From contig JAUDYN010000003.1 of NCBI GenBank assembly GCA_030407005.1, positions 124,001-188,000 on the forward strand: a DNA stretch of 64,000 bases, read 5' to 3'. The notes beneath the pieces are model-generated. The model worked only from the letters and a program-made list of their open reading frames with translations. It was not told where the DNA came from and made no database searches. The translations under genes were made by a program, and so were the position numbers. Position 1 is the first letter of the stretch; every line of letters starts with the position of its first letter. This DNA comes from Desarmillaria ectypa. Lineage: Eukaryota > Basidiomycota > Agaricomycetes > Agaricales > Physalacriaceae. Below are positions 1 to 11,660 of this stretch, in pieces.

Positions 1-707
1 CACCAATGCGCGGCTCCTCATATCGTTAGGGAGCATCGCTACGAGTCTCGCTATTACATTAACGCCAGGATCCAACAGAAGGAGCAAGGGATGTCCACCG
101 GAGGGGCTAGCAGACGTATACGGGTCCTCGTTGTATTTCATAGTGTCTAAATCCTGCGTGGCTCTACTACGATTTACGCGGTGTCCCATGGCGAAATCTT
201 CCAGCATCATTGCCACGTCTTCGTCTGTCGAAGTGATGCCAAATGACGACCGGATGGCTGAACGGACTTTCTCCTTGTCCTTTACCTTCTCTTTTTCCTT
301 CCCATGATTGCCAGCCGAGACGAGCTTGGATACAGTCTGTTCAAGAACGGCCAAGCGGCCGAGGACGTCGTCAAGCGTTTCTGTGGCAGCCTTGCTTGAC
401 CTGTGCAGCCGATGCTTAGAGGGAGTATAAGAAAATATTCGAGATGCATACGCAACAGCATTCCGGTCTACCTCCCTGCATTGATCGCCCTCCCCTCGTA
501 ACATACATGGAGCGCAGGGGTACGCCCTATTACCTGTTTAGCATCAGTAAAGCCCTTGATGATTGATCTGACTCGAAATTGCCTCGAACATTTTATCTTA
601 CGCTTGCGGCCTAGCGTGCATTAGCAACATTTTGAGTAAGACAACGCGACGAAAGTACATTGAAAACAGCTCTGAATCGGCCTCGACGACGTACGCAGTT
701 CCGCCAT
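1..707 (-). CDS. Zn(II)2Cys6 fungal transcription factor, 5' part (runs off the window)
   Basis: Sequence-specific nuclear regulator, seen only as its N-terminal part. Three exons can be read: 707-659, 610-583 and 526 to the window edge. Spliced together they give a start MAELRTSS followed by a complete binuclear zinc cluster: CFQC, RKRKIKC, then YPCAPC and RGEGDQC, with the family spacing C-X2-C-X6-C...C-X2-C...C. The cluster is split over three exons. The second intron (582-527) starts with GC, not GT, and only this choice keeps the frame. After the cluster comes a leucine-rich helix (LGRLAVLEQTVSKL) that fits the usual dimerisation coiled coil, then a charged Lys/Glu stretch. The C-terminal regulatory domain lies outside the window, so target genes cannot be inferred. 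The start choice rests on the short distance from ATG to the first cysteine, which is normal for the family. Confidence 0.8.
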
Positions 708-1843
708 AGGACATTAAGAATGGATGTCGATAAGGAACAAAGTATGAAGCCTGATCAGATTTTGAAAATGTACCCGATCTCCGTTCCTCGGTCCGTCATC
801 CGTTCTTTATCAGTGTCGATAAGGGGCTGTCAGTAACGGCGAGAAAATTGGGCTTTTCCTTTGAATTTATGTATCGTGTTGAACATTTCTAAGGGAGGTG
901 GTACTTACGGGCACACAAATTTGCCGCCTACTGGAGATGTTGCTACAGAATTATGTGAGGACGCCTTTAGTGGTCAGGTGGTAGTCCAAGAAGACCCATA
1001 AAGTTAGCACCAGGAAATGAGAGTGATGGTAGGCCAAATATGTCTTTAGCTGCACCACGCCAAGGGGAACAGCATAGGCATTCTATTTTCCGACAATACA
1101 ATTGCTGCGGCGGTATACGCCCCAACTTCGACCTGGCGCACAAAACAATCAAGCTCAGATGATTAAAGAATTGTCCCTGATCGGCCACATGCATACCTTG
1201 AAGTGTATACTGAGCTCTTAGAGCCGTATATTCTCCTATGAACAGGGAAATAACGGTGCGGCTGAAGTGATAAAACTGGTGCTGGTAACGGTGCATGAGA
1301 CCACAAGTCACGATATGCAGCTCCACTGATCATGAGAAGAAGATAGGTCCGAAAGGAAAGCATTATGATGCATAGCGTATGGATAACCGGATTTCCTCGT
1401 GGCAAGGAATTTCGAACCAAAACGAGGTTCAGATGAAGCACATTCCGGAATTCTGACACGCTGGATATACGGTTATGAAGGTATTAAAGTCATGGAACCT
1501 GTAACCATTTAATGGCATTCGATGAATCGTCAGTTGCTTGTTTTTCGATGAAATCAGTTGAAAAGAATTTGGACTGTCAACCGTCGGCTTGAGGGCCGGC
1601 CGATCAACTTGGGAATCTGTCGGCAGGCATTTCATGTGCTCAGCCACGTCTCAGTCAAGATTGGCACAACGGTGACCTACTACTCCAAGCTAATGGTGGG
1701 CCTGTGGAAATTTTCCACAGTGCGTTAAAGCTGCATTTTCTGCTGTAAGGAACTTAAGCTAATTGGCAAATTATTCTACGGAAGACTCTTGTCTGGCGAG
1801 TTATTCTAAACTCTAGTCGCAACCCTAGGAACTACTTTTTGCT
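708..1843. other. intergenic, no supported gene
   Basis: Only short overlapping open frames on the minus strand, without recognisable motifs or plausible splice structure. It contains the promoter of the Zn2Cys6 gene (upstream of 707) and the 3' side of the broken F-box gene. Confidence 0.5.
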
Positions 1844-2346
1844 CTAATTTCTCTTTGTTTGATGTCCACACGAGCTATGCGCTGTTATGCGGCCTTTGGG
1901 TGTTTCAACGTCGACAAGACGATCGCCTCGCATTTCAAGTAGACGTTCTATCAGGCTACCATCTATGTCGACATCGTATCGCCAGAAAATGTTGAGCCTC
2001 TCCAAGTCGGGAACTATTTTCGGGTCTGCTAGTGCTACCAAAAGACGGCGTTCCGCAAATTCGAGGTCCATTGCTCGTCTTCCGTGGTCCCCTCATAGCA
2101 TGGCCGATTGATCTTGCAACCTTTGACGACAACGTTGACAGGGATGTAGATTTTCGACCAGAGGGTAGGAAAGTCTAGCGTCACGGCGCGCCACCGCGAG
2201 CAAACAATGCCGAGGATGATGATGCGATATGGATGCCCCTCGTGGGACAGGAGCACTGTACGCAAATATTTCGGCGAGAAGCTCATTCGGGAGTGTATTG
2301 ATAAGGTCCGTGCCACTGGTGAAAGGTCGTTGATCGTTTTTTGACA
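1844..2346 (-). pseudogene. Broken F-box gene
   Basis: From ATG at 2346 the frame reads MSKNDQRPF and soon NTLPNELLAEIFAY, the first half of an F-box, the SKP1-binding motif of SCF ubiquitin ligase adaptors. The second half (ILGIVCSRWRAV, then TLWSKIYI) is present just downstream but in another frame, so one or two bases have been lost or gained around 2250-2270. A third frame continues with a leucine-rich segment (VPDLERLNIFWRY) resembling the C-terminal part of such proteins. Normal members are 400-550 residues, so most of the middle is also missing. No pair of splice sites repairs the frame. Probably a relic, though an assembly error could explain the first shift. Confidence 0.65.
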
Positions 2347-2451
2347 TCCTGGGTGTGTACAATTCGTGAAATGGTATTTCCGAAGTTAAAGGTCTTGGTA
2401 TGGTGGGGTGGAAGGAGAGAAAGGAAAGCCGAAGTCCACGAAGGAGAGCGA

Positions 2452-2461
2452 ATTTATATAT
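2452..2461 (-). promoter_or_regulatory. TATA-like box of the F-box relic
   Basis: On the minus strand a TATATAAA-like element lies about 105 bases upstream of the ATG at 2346. Position and sequence fit a fungal TATA box; function is inferred. Confidence 0.35.
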
Positions 2462-2512
2462 GCGTTGAAAAATAGGCGAGCACTTCATCTTTGTCCAGGA
2501 CAGGGGTGGCAT

Positions 2513-3384
2513 TGTCGTACTTCAAGCTTCGAGTTTGGTAGCAGCTAGCCGCTACAAGGCCCGTCGTTATTATGTGAACTCGCTCAGCTCACTGCTATGA
2601 AATGAGGAAGGACCTCCAAGACCGGACATACCTCCATTTACTCTGGTAACCGTCACCGCCCAAAAAGGCGGATGGACCTGTTCGCTTTTGTGGTGGCTAC
2701 GACATCATCTGGCCTTTCTTCTGACGAAGCTTAGATTTTTCGTCTATCCGATGGCAATTGAATAGCTTGCAACCGTTTCTCACTGCTTCAAAATGGTTAA
2801 GATGTCTTTTCACACAAAGTCTTGAATCTTTAGTCGCGTCAAACTCGTCCATCAAATCTGATTTGACCTTGCTTTAAAGCCCGGGTATCTTAGAGGGCTT
2901 TCTCTTCGAATAAAAACTAGGGCCGTTCGCATGGCACCATAGACCGTAAGTAGTAGCAAAAGGGTCAGAGCGCTACACTGGCATGTGCCACGAATTACGT
3001 GCATGTACTAACTGGGAACGAACTGATCCCCCATTTCACAACAATTCTGATACATATCTGATCTGAGCTAATGTATTCTAAGTATCACGAACTGTAGGTC
3101 TATCTAGGTTCTTCCTTTCTTCTCAGCGAAAAGCCATCGACAGCCTGAGAGTGAGTACACAACGAGTACAAAGTACACTATATGTGGAAGCGATACATCG
3201 GACCCGGCCCGGGTGTCTTCACGGACGGATCACGCGGATCCGAACGGCAGTTCCGTTTCCCATCTTGCTTTCGTCTCTATCAACCTACTGTATGAAAGGT
3301 TCAGGCATCCAGGATCATCTTCTATACAACCCTTGTGGATAGGAAAAAATACGTTGACGACGTCCACTTGATTACTCGAGTGCC
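2513..3384. other. intergenic
   Basis: No coherent coding signal on either strand. The last 200-300 bases should hold the promoter and 5' leader of the gene starting at 3385. Confidence 0.4.
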
Positions 3385-4928
3385 ATGGCCAAACCTGCAT
3401 CTTACGATCCTGACTCACCCAACGAAAAGTACGTCCCTCTGCCTTCGGCACCGCTTGTTACCTTGAGCAAGAATGCGGTTCTTCAACCACCTTTGACTCG
3501 TCGTGGAACAGGCCCTGGGATGATTGTCTTCCTTCCTCCGGCATTGGCATTCGAAGCTAGTACAGAAGCTAATAAGACATTGGATCCGGAACCGGTGCAG
3601 AAATGGGCAGAGGAAGGTTTTGCTGTCGTTGGGGTCACTCCATCCACTTCGGGCTGGTCCATCGAAGAAAGTATAGCAAATGGTGTCGATACCCTGCTGG
3701 ATCTGAAAGAACTTGACATTAAGGACAAGTTTGCTGTAATTGGTGCGTAGGAACATTAGCTGATTTATAATGTTTCTTTGTATTGATGTTTTACCTTTCA
3801 GTCTTCTATCCTGATATCATTCCAAGTGTGCTTGACGCAATATCGAAGGATACACGCATCTCGTGTGTTGTCTCATTTGGTGCGGCGGAAGTGACGTCTA
3901 CCATCCCCATAGCTTTCCACGTTCCGTCATCATATGAGGCACCTGAAACCTCAACGTCAACTTCAGTTTACAAGTATACGACTCTATCACCCTATTTTGT
4001 TCTCCCTCAAGCTGAGGATTACAAACCAACGTTCGCCTCTATTGCACATACGCGGAACGTTGTCTTTCTCCGGAGGCATATTGGCGGTCCTCACTTCGAT
4101 ATTGAGGCAATTTGGGATGAACACACGTATTTCGAGTTCGAAGTTCGAAGCGTGTCCCAGACTATGGGAACGATGGTGGTATGTTGCTTACTTAGCGGCT
4201 TCTACGAGATGATCTAAATGTTACGTATTATAGCAAGAGCCCTATGTCAATCATGTCACCACTGTAAGTTATTCTCATGTGTTTGATCATGCACCAATTT
4301 CTGGCGTCATATCACAGATGACTGGCGGCATTGGCCGACAGGATTTGGCCACCTTCTATCGAGATCATTTCATCTTCGCGTAAGTTCATCGCCCAAAGCC
4401 TATGCCCATTCAGCTTATCCTGCCCGAAGTAATCCAGCTGATACTGAACTTGAAACTGTTTCGCGAACCGTCGGTCCTGATCGTATCGTTGGTGTGTGTC
4501 CTTCTATCACTTGCATCAACTTCCAGCACATCTCTCAACGACTTTCTGTCATAGAGGAGTTCATCTTCAAATGTACCCATGACAAGACCATCGACTGGCT
4601 TCTACCTGCTGTTCCTCCGACGAGGAAAAAGCTAGAGATCCCGATGCTGGGCGTTGTGAACGTACGTGGTGATAGATTATATCACGGTGAGTGTCACTGT
4701 AGGATCATAGATTGTTACTCAACTCATTCGTTGCTAGAACACATTTGGTGGGACCAGGGAACTGCCCTATTGCAGGCAGGACTTATCCCTACGCACGTAC
4801 CGTTTCCTCTCGAAGGGGGGAAACAGATACTTCGTCTTCCTGTCGCTGGACAGGAGTGTGTGAGACTACTGGTCAACGAAAGAGATGGAAAAAGTAATGG
4901 AATGTTCGAGTGGGGTATACGGAAGTAA
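3385..4928 (+). CDS. Dienelactone-hydrolase-like / SnoaL-like two-domain protein
   Basis: Seven exons: 3385-3742, 3802-4178, 4234-4263, 4318-4379, 4430-4491, 4555-4686, 4738-4928. They give 404 codons (403 aa) with a closed frame. The ATG at 3385 is in a good context (GCCATGGCC). The N-terminal half (about residues 30-230) has an alpha/beta-hydrolase layout like carboxymethylenebutenolidases (MIVFLPPALAF, WAEEGFAVVGV), but I do not find a convincing nucleophile elbow, so it may be catalytically altered. The C-terminal half carries the conserved block YVNHVTTMTGGIG and later IPMLGVVNVRGDRLYHEHIW, as in the SnoaL-like domain that follows this hydrolase domain in many fungi. Cytosolic; no signal peptide. 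The substrate cannot be read from the sequence. The acceptor before 4430 (GAAG) is weak but is required by the frame. Confidence 0.85.
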
Positions 4929-6378
4929 AAATGAGAGTTGTTGACAGGAATGGTATCCTTACTACTTCGCTTTCATAGTAAGATGAAATATGAACGGAAG
5001 TGCAAGATGGGAGGCTTCGAGATCGTTATGGAGAACCCTGAGTATCTCGTCTGCTATTTTTCATGAGCTTTTTTCAGGGTTAATCGGCAAACGAAAAATC
5101 TTCAGAGTGCAAGCTCTCAAGATGTGCTCAAACTTGTAAGGTGTACGGGGCAGCGCAAGAGTTTGAAAAAGTAGGGGAGTCAAATCAGACAGGCTGTCAC
5201 CTGGGGAGAGGACGATGAACGTGAGCCACTGTGATGTAAGTGCCTCTGTTTTCAATTCGGCAGCAACAGGTCGCACGGACGTAATTACTTGCAGAAAATT
5301 TCGTTCAAAGGGAGAGCTGACTTGGAGGGAAGCTAGGGGCAGCAAAATAACCTCTCAAAGTCTAAAAATACAGAGACTATCATAGAGGGTTAATGGTGTC
5401 GGAGTGGTGGCAAGAAATTCCTAGGTCCTGAAGGTTGAGAGGTGATCGAAGGTGATCGACTACCTTGAGAAGTCAACCACCATCAGCAAAATACAGAGCC
5501 TAGCCCTCAAATCTCAGCCGTTTCACTTACGCATAGTCACGATTTATTGTCCGATATATCTCATGAACCTGCTTCCTCAACCCGAGCTACTGCTTCTTTT
5601 CGATAGCATTCTGGGGATGCTGCTTAGTTCTTCTATCTCGTGGTTACAGCTGAATCAGCTGTGCGCTCGGCTATCTAGTGGTCATCTTTTAACACAATCA
5701 ACGTTCATGGGCGATTCGAACGAGTGGGGAAGCGTGCAACTGGAATCGGTCTTCAATCCCCGGTCGCTAGGAAGGAAGGGCACCTACCTTCAGCTTTCCT
5801 TCTCCTCTAGTGGACCATGGGTATCACATCTTTCTCCTGCACCCGCAATTCTCACTCTAAGATCCGTCCAGGTGACCATCAGATGAGAGAAGTCTATTGA
5901 TCAAGGGGTATTGTAGGTGGGCCCAGGGCACTCTTTCCCTTGATCGTCGCTGGAAAATGATCCTCAATCCGAATGTGGCCATTTCACACAGTAGTCCCAT
6001 AGGGTTTTAAACAATACACCTTCTCCATACAGCTGACTCCTGCGCGTGTTCTTCTTTCCCTTATCTTTTTCCACCGTCGGAACTGGCAGAAACGAATCGT
6101 GTGCTACGTAACTCTCATTGCCCTCGTTCCATACCCGGTGTTGCTCCACCATCATGAGGACCCCATCTTCGTGATCTTCCAATAACCAACTCTGGTTTCA
6201 AACGCTTCGCACGCGCGTTGTGTGAAAACCAGTGCTCGGTGGATCAAGCTCCAAAATTCATTCAAAACTAAAAATATGCTTTTGGGGCCGTTTACGGTTC
6301 TGCGTCTCTGAAAGCGTTAGTATTAAAATCTACCTGACCCATATTCATGGTGTTAAGATCTAGTCTTATTGCCTCGTA
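4929..6378. other. intergenic with one unsupported ORF
   Basis: The longest open frame is 5452-5886 (+), a hydrophobic, Ser/Leu-rich translation with no motif, no clear start context and no spliced extension. I do not accept it as a gene. The rest holds the 3' end of the preceding gene and the promoter of the next. Confidence 0.4.
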
Positions 6379-8334
6379 ATGAAGATCTCACAAGTTTTTC
6401 TCGGTATTGCTGCCAGTTCGCTCCTCGTAGCAGGTGACCTCCAGAGCAGAGATGCACCTCCCCAAAGACTGGAAGTCCCTATTTCGGTTGACAGCAACAA
6501 GAAATATTCCGTTCATGTGAATATGGTGCGCCTGATTGTTACGGGTTACTTACTTCTTCCTCAATGTTCTCCAGTCTCCCGGGCCTCAATCGCAAAACTT
6601 CACGTTTGCACTCAGTTTTGGAACAGGATACACTATCGTCGCAGGAACGGCATGTGATACCTGCGGCGGTGTTAAGCCGTTCGTTTCTCTCAATTCTGAA
6701 CCGTAATCTCCAGAAAAACTTACGCGCGATCCTCTAGGTTTAACCAAAGTGCATCTGCGACTGTCGATCAACTACCCGGCAATCGAGATGTTTCCGTCAT
6801 AAATGGTACTGCAGGAGGTAATCTCATCACAGAGGATTGCAGTCTTAGGCAGAGCAATGGATCTGACTGGTTCTATCCTAATCAAACCAGTACGTACACT
6901 GAAGTATTGGTATCTCACACTGTATTCTCATGACCTTGGCTACCCAGTTATCCTTGCCAATCAATCCGATTCGCTATTCTCACCTGGACACTCTGGAATC
7001 ATAGGTCTTGGGACTAATGCTAGTGCGTCGTCTGGTGATCGGGCTGTCAGGTTTGTGCTGACTACATGGGTAGGGGATGGTAATTTTGACGCTACCGTCT
7101 TTGGGGGTTGGCTGTCAAGGAACCCGTCTCAAACAAATTTTAGCTTTGGCATGGCGCTAAACCAAGCACCGGATGATACACAGGCTATGGCATCTGACTC
7201 GGACTTAGATGGTGGTGTATTCCATTGGCTCGAACCGGATCCTTCGTATTACAACGGAGACGTGGCATGGAAGAACATGGTTCCATCTAACTCTAGCAGT
7301 CTCGCAGCGGATTTCCATGTGATGATGGATAGCTGGACATTCACGACATCTTTAGGGAATAGTTCACAAAGTGGGGATCTGGTCACGCTCATCGATCCAA
7401 TGTTCTCCACAATGACCTTTCCTCAAGGAGCTGCAGCCCTCATATGTGAGTAATTTTCTATAGTTCTTCCGCCTTCAACTTATTGATTGAACTATATCGT
7501 ATCAGATGCTGGTGTTCCGGGCGCTTCAGTCCTGGCCAATACTTCGATTGCCAACATATGGGGTGTACCTTGCCTGTCCAAAATGAATCTCACACTCACG
7601 TTTGGTGGTCTCTCAATTATGGTCGACGAATCAGTTCTGGTGCGAAATCAAGGTGGGCAGTGCTTTGGCGCCATTGAAGAATGGTCATCGCCGTCGACCA
7701 CGGAATACCTTTTAGGATCTAGTTTTCTCGCCTTAGTCTATGTGTCAGTGACTCCATTATCTTTTTCGTCCATTATCTTTATGTTTCTCTTCATCGCAGA
7801 ATATTTATCGTATCTAGCTCGTCTGATGGTATGGTTGGGTTTGCACAGCGGGTGGTCAACACAAGGTCAAAGAAGCTGAACGTGGCCTCTATTGTCGGTG
7901 TCGCTCTTGGATCAGCCGCTTTTGCTATTGCCGTCATCGTGGTCGCCGTATTGATTTATCGCGCTCAGCGTAGGCGAAAACGTGCTGCGGCTGATGCAGT
8001 TGATAATGATATCACACCTTACACTGGCAATCCAAAAACACCTCTCTCCGGTTCAATTTCGACGTTACCGCCTGTATCCCCGGAGATAGTAACAACTTAT
8101 ACACCACCTTCGACCGGTTATGGCTATTCCTTAGGTGCTACATTGAATCGCTCGGATTCAGCTTCAATGCATGGAGCACCAGACCAACCGCCGCCGTACT
8201 CTGGACAAGGTAGTGGGCTCATGCAAGTTGTGGAAAGACGGCAACAGAAGAAAATGCCTACCGTCTACATTGGACCACCGCCTGGAGGCAAGCGTATCAG
8301 GGATAATTCCTCCACGATTGTGGGCACGATCTGA
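6379..8334 (+). CDS. Aspartic-protease-like (A1 fold) single-pass membrane protein, probably inactive
   Basis: Six exons: 6379-6525, 6575-6702, 6738-6889, 6948-7445, 7506-7743, 7800-8334. They give 566 codons (565 aa), frame closed. A signal peptide (MKISQVFLGIAASSLLVAG) leads into a pepsin-like domain. Family landmarks are visible: SFGTGYTIV near residue 63, the block LANQSDSLFSPGHSGIIGLG, and VFGGW. The first catalytic triplet (Asp-Thr/Ser-Gly) is not found at its expected place, and the second is changed to DPMFSTMTFP, so proteolysis is doubtful. A transmembrane helix lies at about 417-441 (VGVALGSAAFAIAVIVVAVL), followed by basic stop-transfer residues (YRAQRRRKR) and a Ser/Pro-rich cytosolic tail of about 120 residues. 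Many NXS/T sites suggest glycosylation. Likely a cell-surface protein; its role is unknown. Confidence 0.85.
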
Positions 8335-8585
8335 AATATATTCAACTTTTTCTCTTCGATAAATCGTTTTGAAGTTTTATGTACCAGTAAAAATTCTACT
8401 TATTTTGTCGTTATATCATGAACAGCTCAAGGGTTGCTGTAACCAGCTGAAAATCAAGAGGTTAACACGGTCACGTGTGTCCTATCTTCCTTTCTCAGGC
8501 TCTCGCCAAACAAGGCCATCGTCGACTTGCTTCTCGAAGTTCGAGTTGTCCGTGTTTGTACGTAACTCTGATCCTTATCACCACC

Positions 8586-9797
8586 ATGAGTCTCAGCAGG
8601 GGCTTCATGTACTCCGCCATTCCAAGCAGCGAGGCAATGCTCGGAGCTCAAGGACCATACGGTCGGTCTCTGACAACACTAAAGACCTTTTCCTTGATAA
8701 CGATATCCGTATCTCTTATATTTTTCTGGTTTTGGCTATTTCTGGAAACGCCCTACGAAATAGCTTCTCTCGGCAAAGCGATCCACGTATCTCAACAAAA
8801 TGGTGTTTTCGACAAATCTAAGATATTTGTCGTCTCTCTTCCACGTCGTCACGATCGCCGAGCGCAGATGGAGCGTCTGCGGTCATTTCTGGGGCTGCAG
8901 TGGACGTATTGGGATGCCGTAGAGGCAGAAGATGAGCGGATAAGCACCATCCTCGACAAGGTATACTCTATTCGCAGCGAAGCAGCCAATCTTAGCATCG
9001 ACACCATTTCCGAACGCATTCGGCTACCCTTCCGATGGCCAAGCAACGTCGACACTCTTGCACGAAGCAACCTATCTCTTGCTGCAGCCGAAGCGTTATT
9101 TTGGACTTTACCTTCGTCTTCCTCTCTCGCTAGGCAAGATACATCCCGCCTGCCTCTAACCTGCGCTATCGCCGATTTCACCATCTTGCCCTACGATGCA
9201 GATCTCCTGGAGCACAAAATCCTCAATGCTCCGCGAGTTGCATGCTGGGAATCGCATCTCTCAGTCATCAAGGAAATCGCTAAGTTGGAGAAAGATACCT
9301 TTGGCGTGATCTTGGAGGATGATGTCGACCTAGAGAAGGATATTAGAAATCGCCTCAACCGCGTCTGGACATATTTACCAGACGATTGGGATATGGTATA
9401 TCTAGGTCGATCTCAATCTTCCTCTTTTCGCTTATCTCATCCTCACATTCCTATAGGACACTGCTGGGGTAACGAAACTTACTATCCCGCACTAACGCCC
9501 CCCGCGTCTTCTACCGAGAGCCAACTGCATCCATCAAAAAAACCGAAATGCACTCACGCCTATGCTGTTTCGCCAATTGGCGCCCGACGCCTGTTGCTCT
9601 ACCTTACCCATCCGCCATTTGCTTATTCGCGAGCAATCGACCAGGCTTATACATGGTTGATCAAGACCGAACGCATTAAGAGCTTCTCCATAGTACCAAG
9701 TGTGGCCGTTCAGACCAAGACCGGTCTTAGTGATATCAGCCAGGAGAAACTGAGCATCTGGAAAGAAACGTTGATAGATGGAGTATCTGGGATCTGA
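8586..9797 (+). CDS. Glycosyltransferase family 25 type II membrane protein
   Basis: Single exon, 403 aa from the ATG at 8586 (context ACCACCATGAG). The same frame is open upstream from 8475, but the downstream ATG places the membrane anchor normally: helix at about 34-53 (TFSLITISVSLIFFWFWLFL). The lumenal domain begins with KIFVVSLPRRHDRR, the GT25 (LPS-type galactosyl/glucosyltransferase) opening motif. It continues with MERL and WDAVEAED and carries the metal- and sugar-nucleotide-binding ILEDDVDLE (acidic triplet at about 244-246). The C-terminal block THAYAVSPIGARRLL is also typical. Expected in the Golgi, modifying surface glycans; donor and acceptor are unknown. A long fungal insertion (about 115-200) separates the first motif from the EDD motif. 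Intronless, unlike most neighbours. Confidence 0.85.
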   Translation: MSLSRGFMYSAIPSSEAMLGAQGPYGRSLTTLKTFSLITISVSLIFFWFWLFLETPYEIASLGKAIHVSQQNGVFDKSKIFVVSLPRRHDRRAQMERLRSFLGLQWTYWDAVEAEDERISTILDKVYSIRSEAANLSIDTISERIRLPFRWPSNVDTLARSNLSLAAAEALFWTLPSSSSLARQDTSRLPLTCAIADFTILPYDADLLEHKILNAPRVACWESHLSVIKEIAKLEKDTFGVILEDDVDLEKDIRNRLNRVWTYLPDDWDMVYLGRSQSSSFRLSHPHIPIGHCWGNETYYPALTPPASSTESQLHPSKKPKCTHAYAVSPIGARRLLLYLTHPPFAYSRAIDQAYTWLIKTERIKSFSIVPSVAVQTKTGLSDISQEKLSIWKETLIDGVSGI

Positions 9798-10236
9798 TAT
9801 GAAGCTGATACCTCAATTTTTACCGATTTTTTTAAAATAAATTTCCTTCAAGTTGGACCGATTGTATGTAGTATGGACGGTCTTTGTTATATTGGTCCGT
9901 TGTAGCTGCTAAATGTCCATAATATGTATAAACATAATACTTAAATTGATATATTAATATTCGTCTATGCCATACTCCCCGCAGAAACCCTTTCCAATCT
10001 CCTTTCCCTCTTCATCTTTCCTCGCAAGAACCTCCTAAAAAGCAAACTCAGTACTGTTTCCTCCTCCGAATCCTTTCCCCTTCAGTAGGCTGCTATGAGA
10101 CAAAGAATTCAAATATTTTCATCAGAATTTCCCTTGGTAAAAATGGCCCGAACAACACAACCATCGCTGCTCACACATGGGCTAGCAGTGGTGGCAACAC
10201 TCTTCTCAGGCCCTTGGTCGGGAGATAAGGAGAGCG
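9798..10236. other. intergenic
   Basis: AT-rich 3' flank of the glycosyltransferase gene, then pyrimidine-rich sequence. Nothing else seen. Confidence 0.4.
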
Positions 10237-10914
10237 TGTTGGATTAGCAAGCAGGCTGCAGGAGCTCTGTCGTGCCCCACCGGCTGAGCTACATACCCCT
10301 TTATGTCGGGATGGACTTGGTTACCCTTATGTACGATTTCTGCTTATCACTATACTGTGTGAGGGTGAGTATCTACTCATTACTTGTTTACTTTACTGAT
10401 TGGTACCTATAGTCTATATTATAGCTAACGGTGTATTTCACCAAGTCCAAAATATGCACATCACTTTCTTAGAGGTTATAGACCCCCGATGATTACTCTA
10501 TCCTTCGTACCAATGACTTCTGCCATTGCTGCCTGGATTATGGCCCTACCATCCAACATCCCCATGCTAAAAATGACTGGTGATAACTGGTACATCTTCT
10601 ACCTCTACTTTTCTACTGGTGTTCAAGCCAAAGGGAAATGGGACCACTTTGATGGATCCAAGTCCCAACCTGTTCTCTCTGCCCCCACCACTACTCTGGT
10701 TGATGAGCTAGACAAAGACGGGACTTGGTACCTGTACAGCTTGAAGGCCTTTAAGGAAGTCTACGGAAACTTCAAGCCCCTTCGCGATCTCCTTCCGATG
10801 GGCAGCTTATGCAAACGACTCCAGAATTGTTCCATTGACCTTAGTGGACCGATCGAGGACTCTCTCATCAGGCTTCCACACAAAATCACCCAACCTCGAC
10901 CCCGGAAAACATAG
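10237..10914 (+). mobile_element. Ty1/Copia gag relic with possible upstream LTR
   Basis: The frame 10489-10914 contains PMLKMTGDNWYIFYLYFSTG followed by AKGKWDHFDGSKSQP. This is the N-terminal Gag pattern of fungal Copia elements (LTGxNW...KGLW.HFDG). The frame stops after about 140 codons. No protease, integrase or reverse transcriptase motif follows, so this is a truncated copy. The sequence upstream, from TGTTGGATTAG at 10237 to about 10440 (ending ..CA), could be the 5' LTR, because Copia LTRs often begin TGTTGG. No second copy was found downstream, so the LTR call is weak. Confidence 0.5.
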
Positions 10915-11660
10915 TTGCTAAGGTTCCAAGAACGCACCTGACGCCAAAAGTTGGGACTGGGCGCTAATCCTCCCTTTGAGAAAATCTGGCAATGTTCTGT
11001 TGATGGGTCAGAGTAAAATGTCTATGGAAGGAATACGATTAAAAGGAGCGGATGCACCAACTATCCCCGAAACGGTCATCGAAACGGAACGCAGCAAAGT
11101 TGATTCGTAGCAGCAAAAAGCCTTGATGAGGGCGTCAAGAAGACGACTAGTGTCGTGCATCGCGAGGTGATGAAAGACTATTTCGGGGAGATGATGGCTG
11201 CAAGGCTACAAGCAACATGTGATTTCCAACCACCTGCATAGATAATCTACTAGATACTGTGGTTTACGATGTTTCTTTCCTGCGATTGTTAAGTATTTTC
11301 ATCAAAGGCATCAGGTCCTCGCTAGGGAAGGTAGGTAGAGGGAATGAGAATCTGTTGACAAAACTGTCGGCTGGCTTTGGATTCACCGATTAGGCTACAG
11401 GAAATAAGTCGATGTATTGTGTTCAGCAAGAACAATACGGTACCCATCCAACCTCAACGATGATTTTTAGATCACCACGCGCAGACCGGCTGTGCCAAAC
11501 TTAATACCGATGCCTAGAATGAGGAGTCTTGAGAAAGTCACTGGATGGTGAAAAACTAGAGCACACGGAATCTATTGCAGTACAAGAATTTGACATTTAA
11601 CACGTATGCGATCTTCATGGTAGTAAGCTCAGATGCGTCACACCTGGCCTCTTCATTCAT
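10915..11660. other. intergenic, probably retroelement debris
   Basis: No open frame of note. Directly 3' of the gag relic and tail-on to the HUL5 gene. Some of it may be decayed retroelement sequence, but no motif proves this. Confidence 0.35.

Noticed and set aside
5452..5886. 144-codon open frame on the plus strand
   Set aside because: No motif, no good start context, no spliced partner; composition like random Ser/Leu-rich translation.
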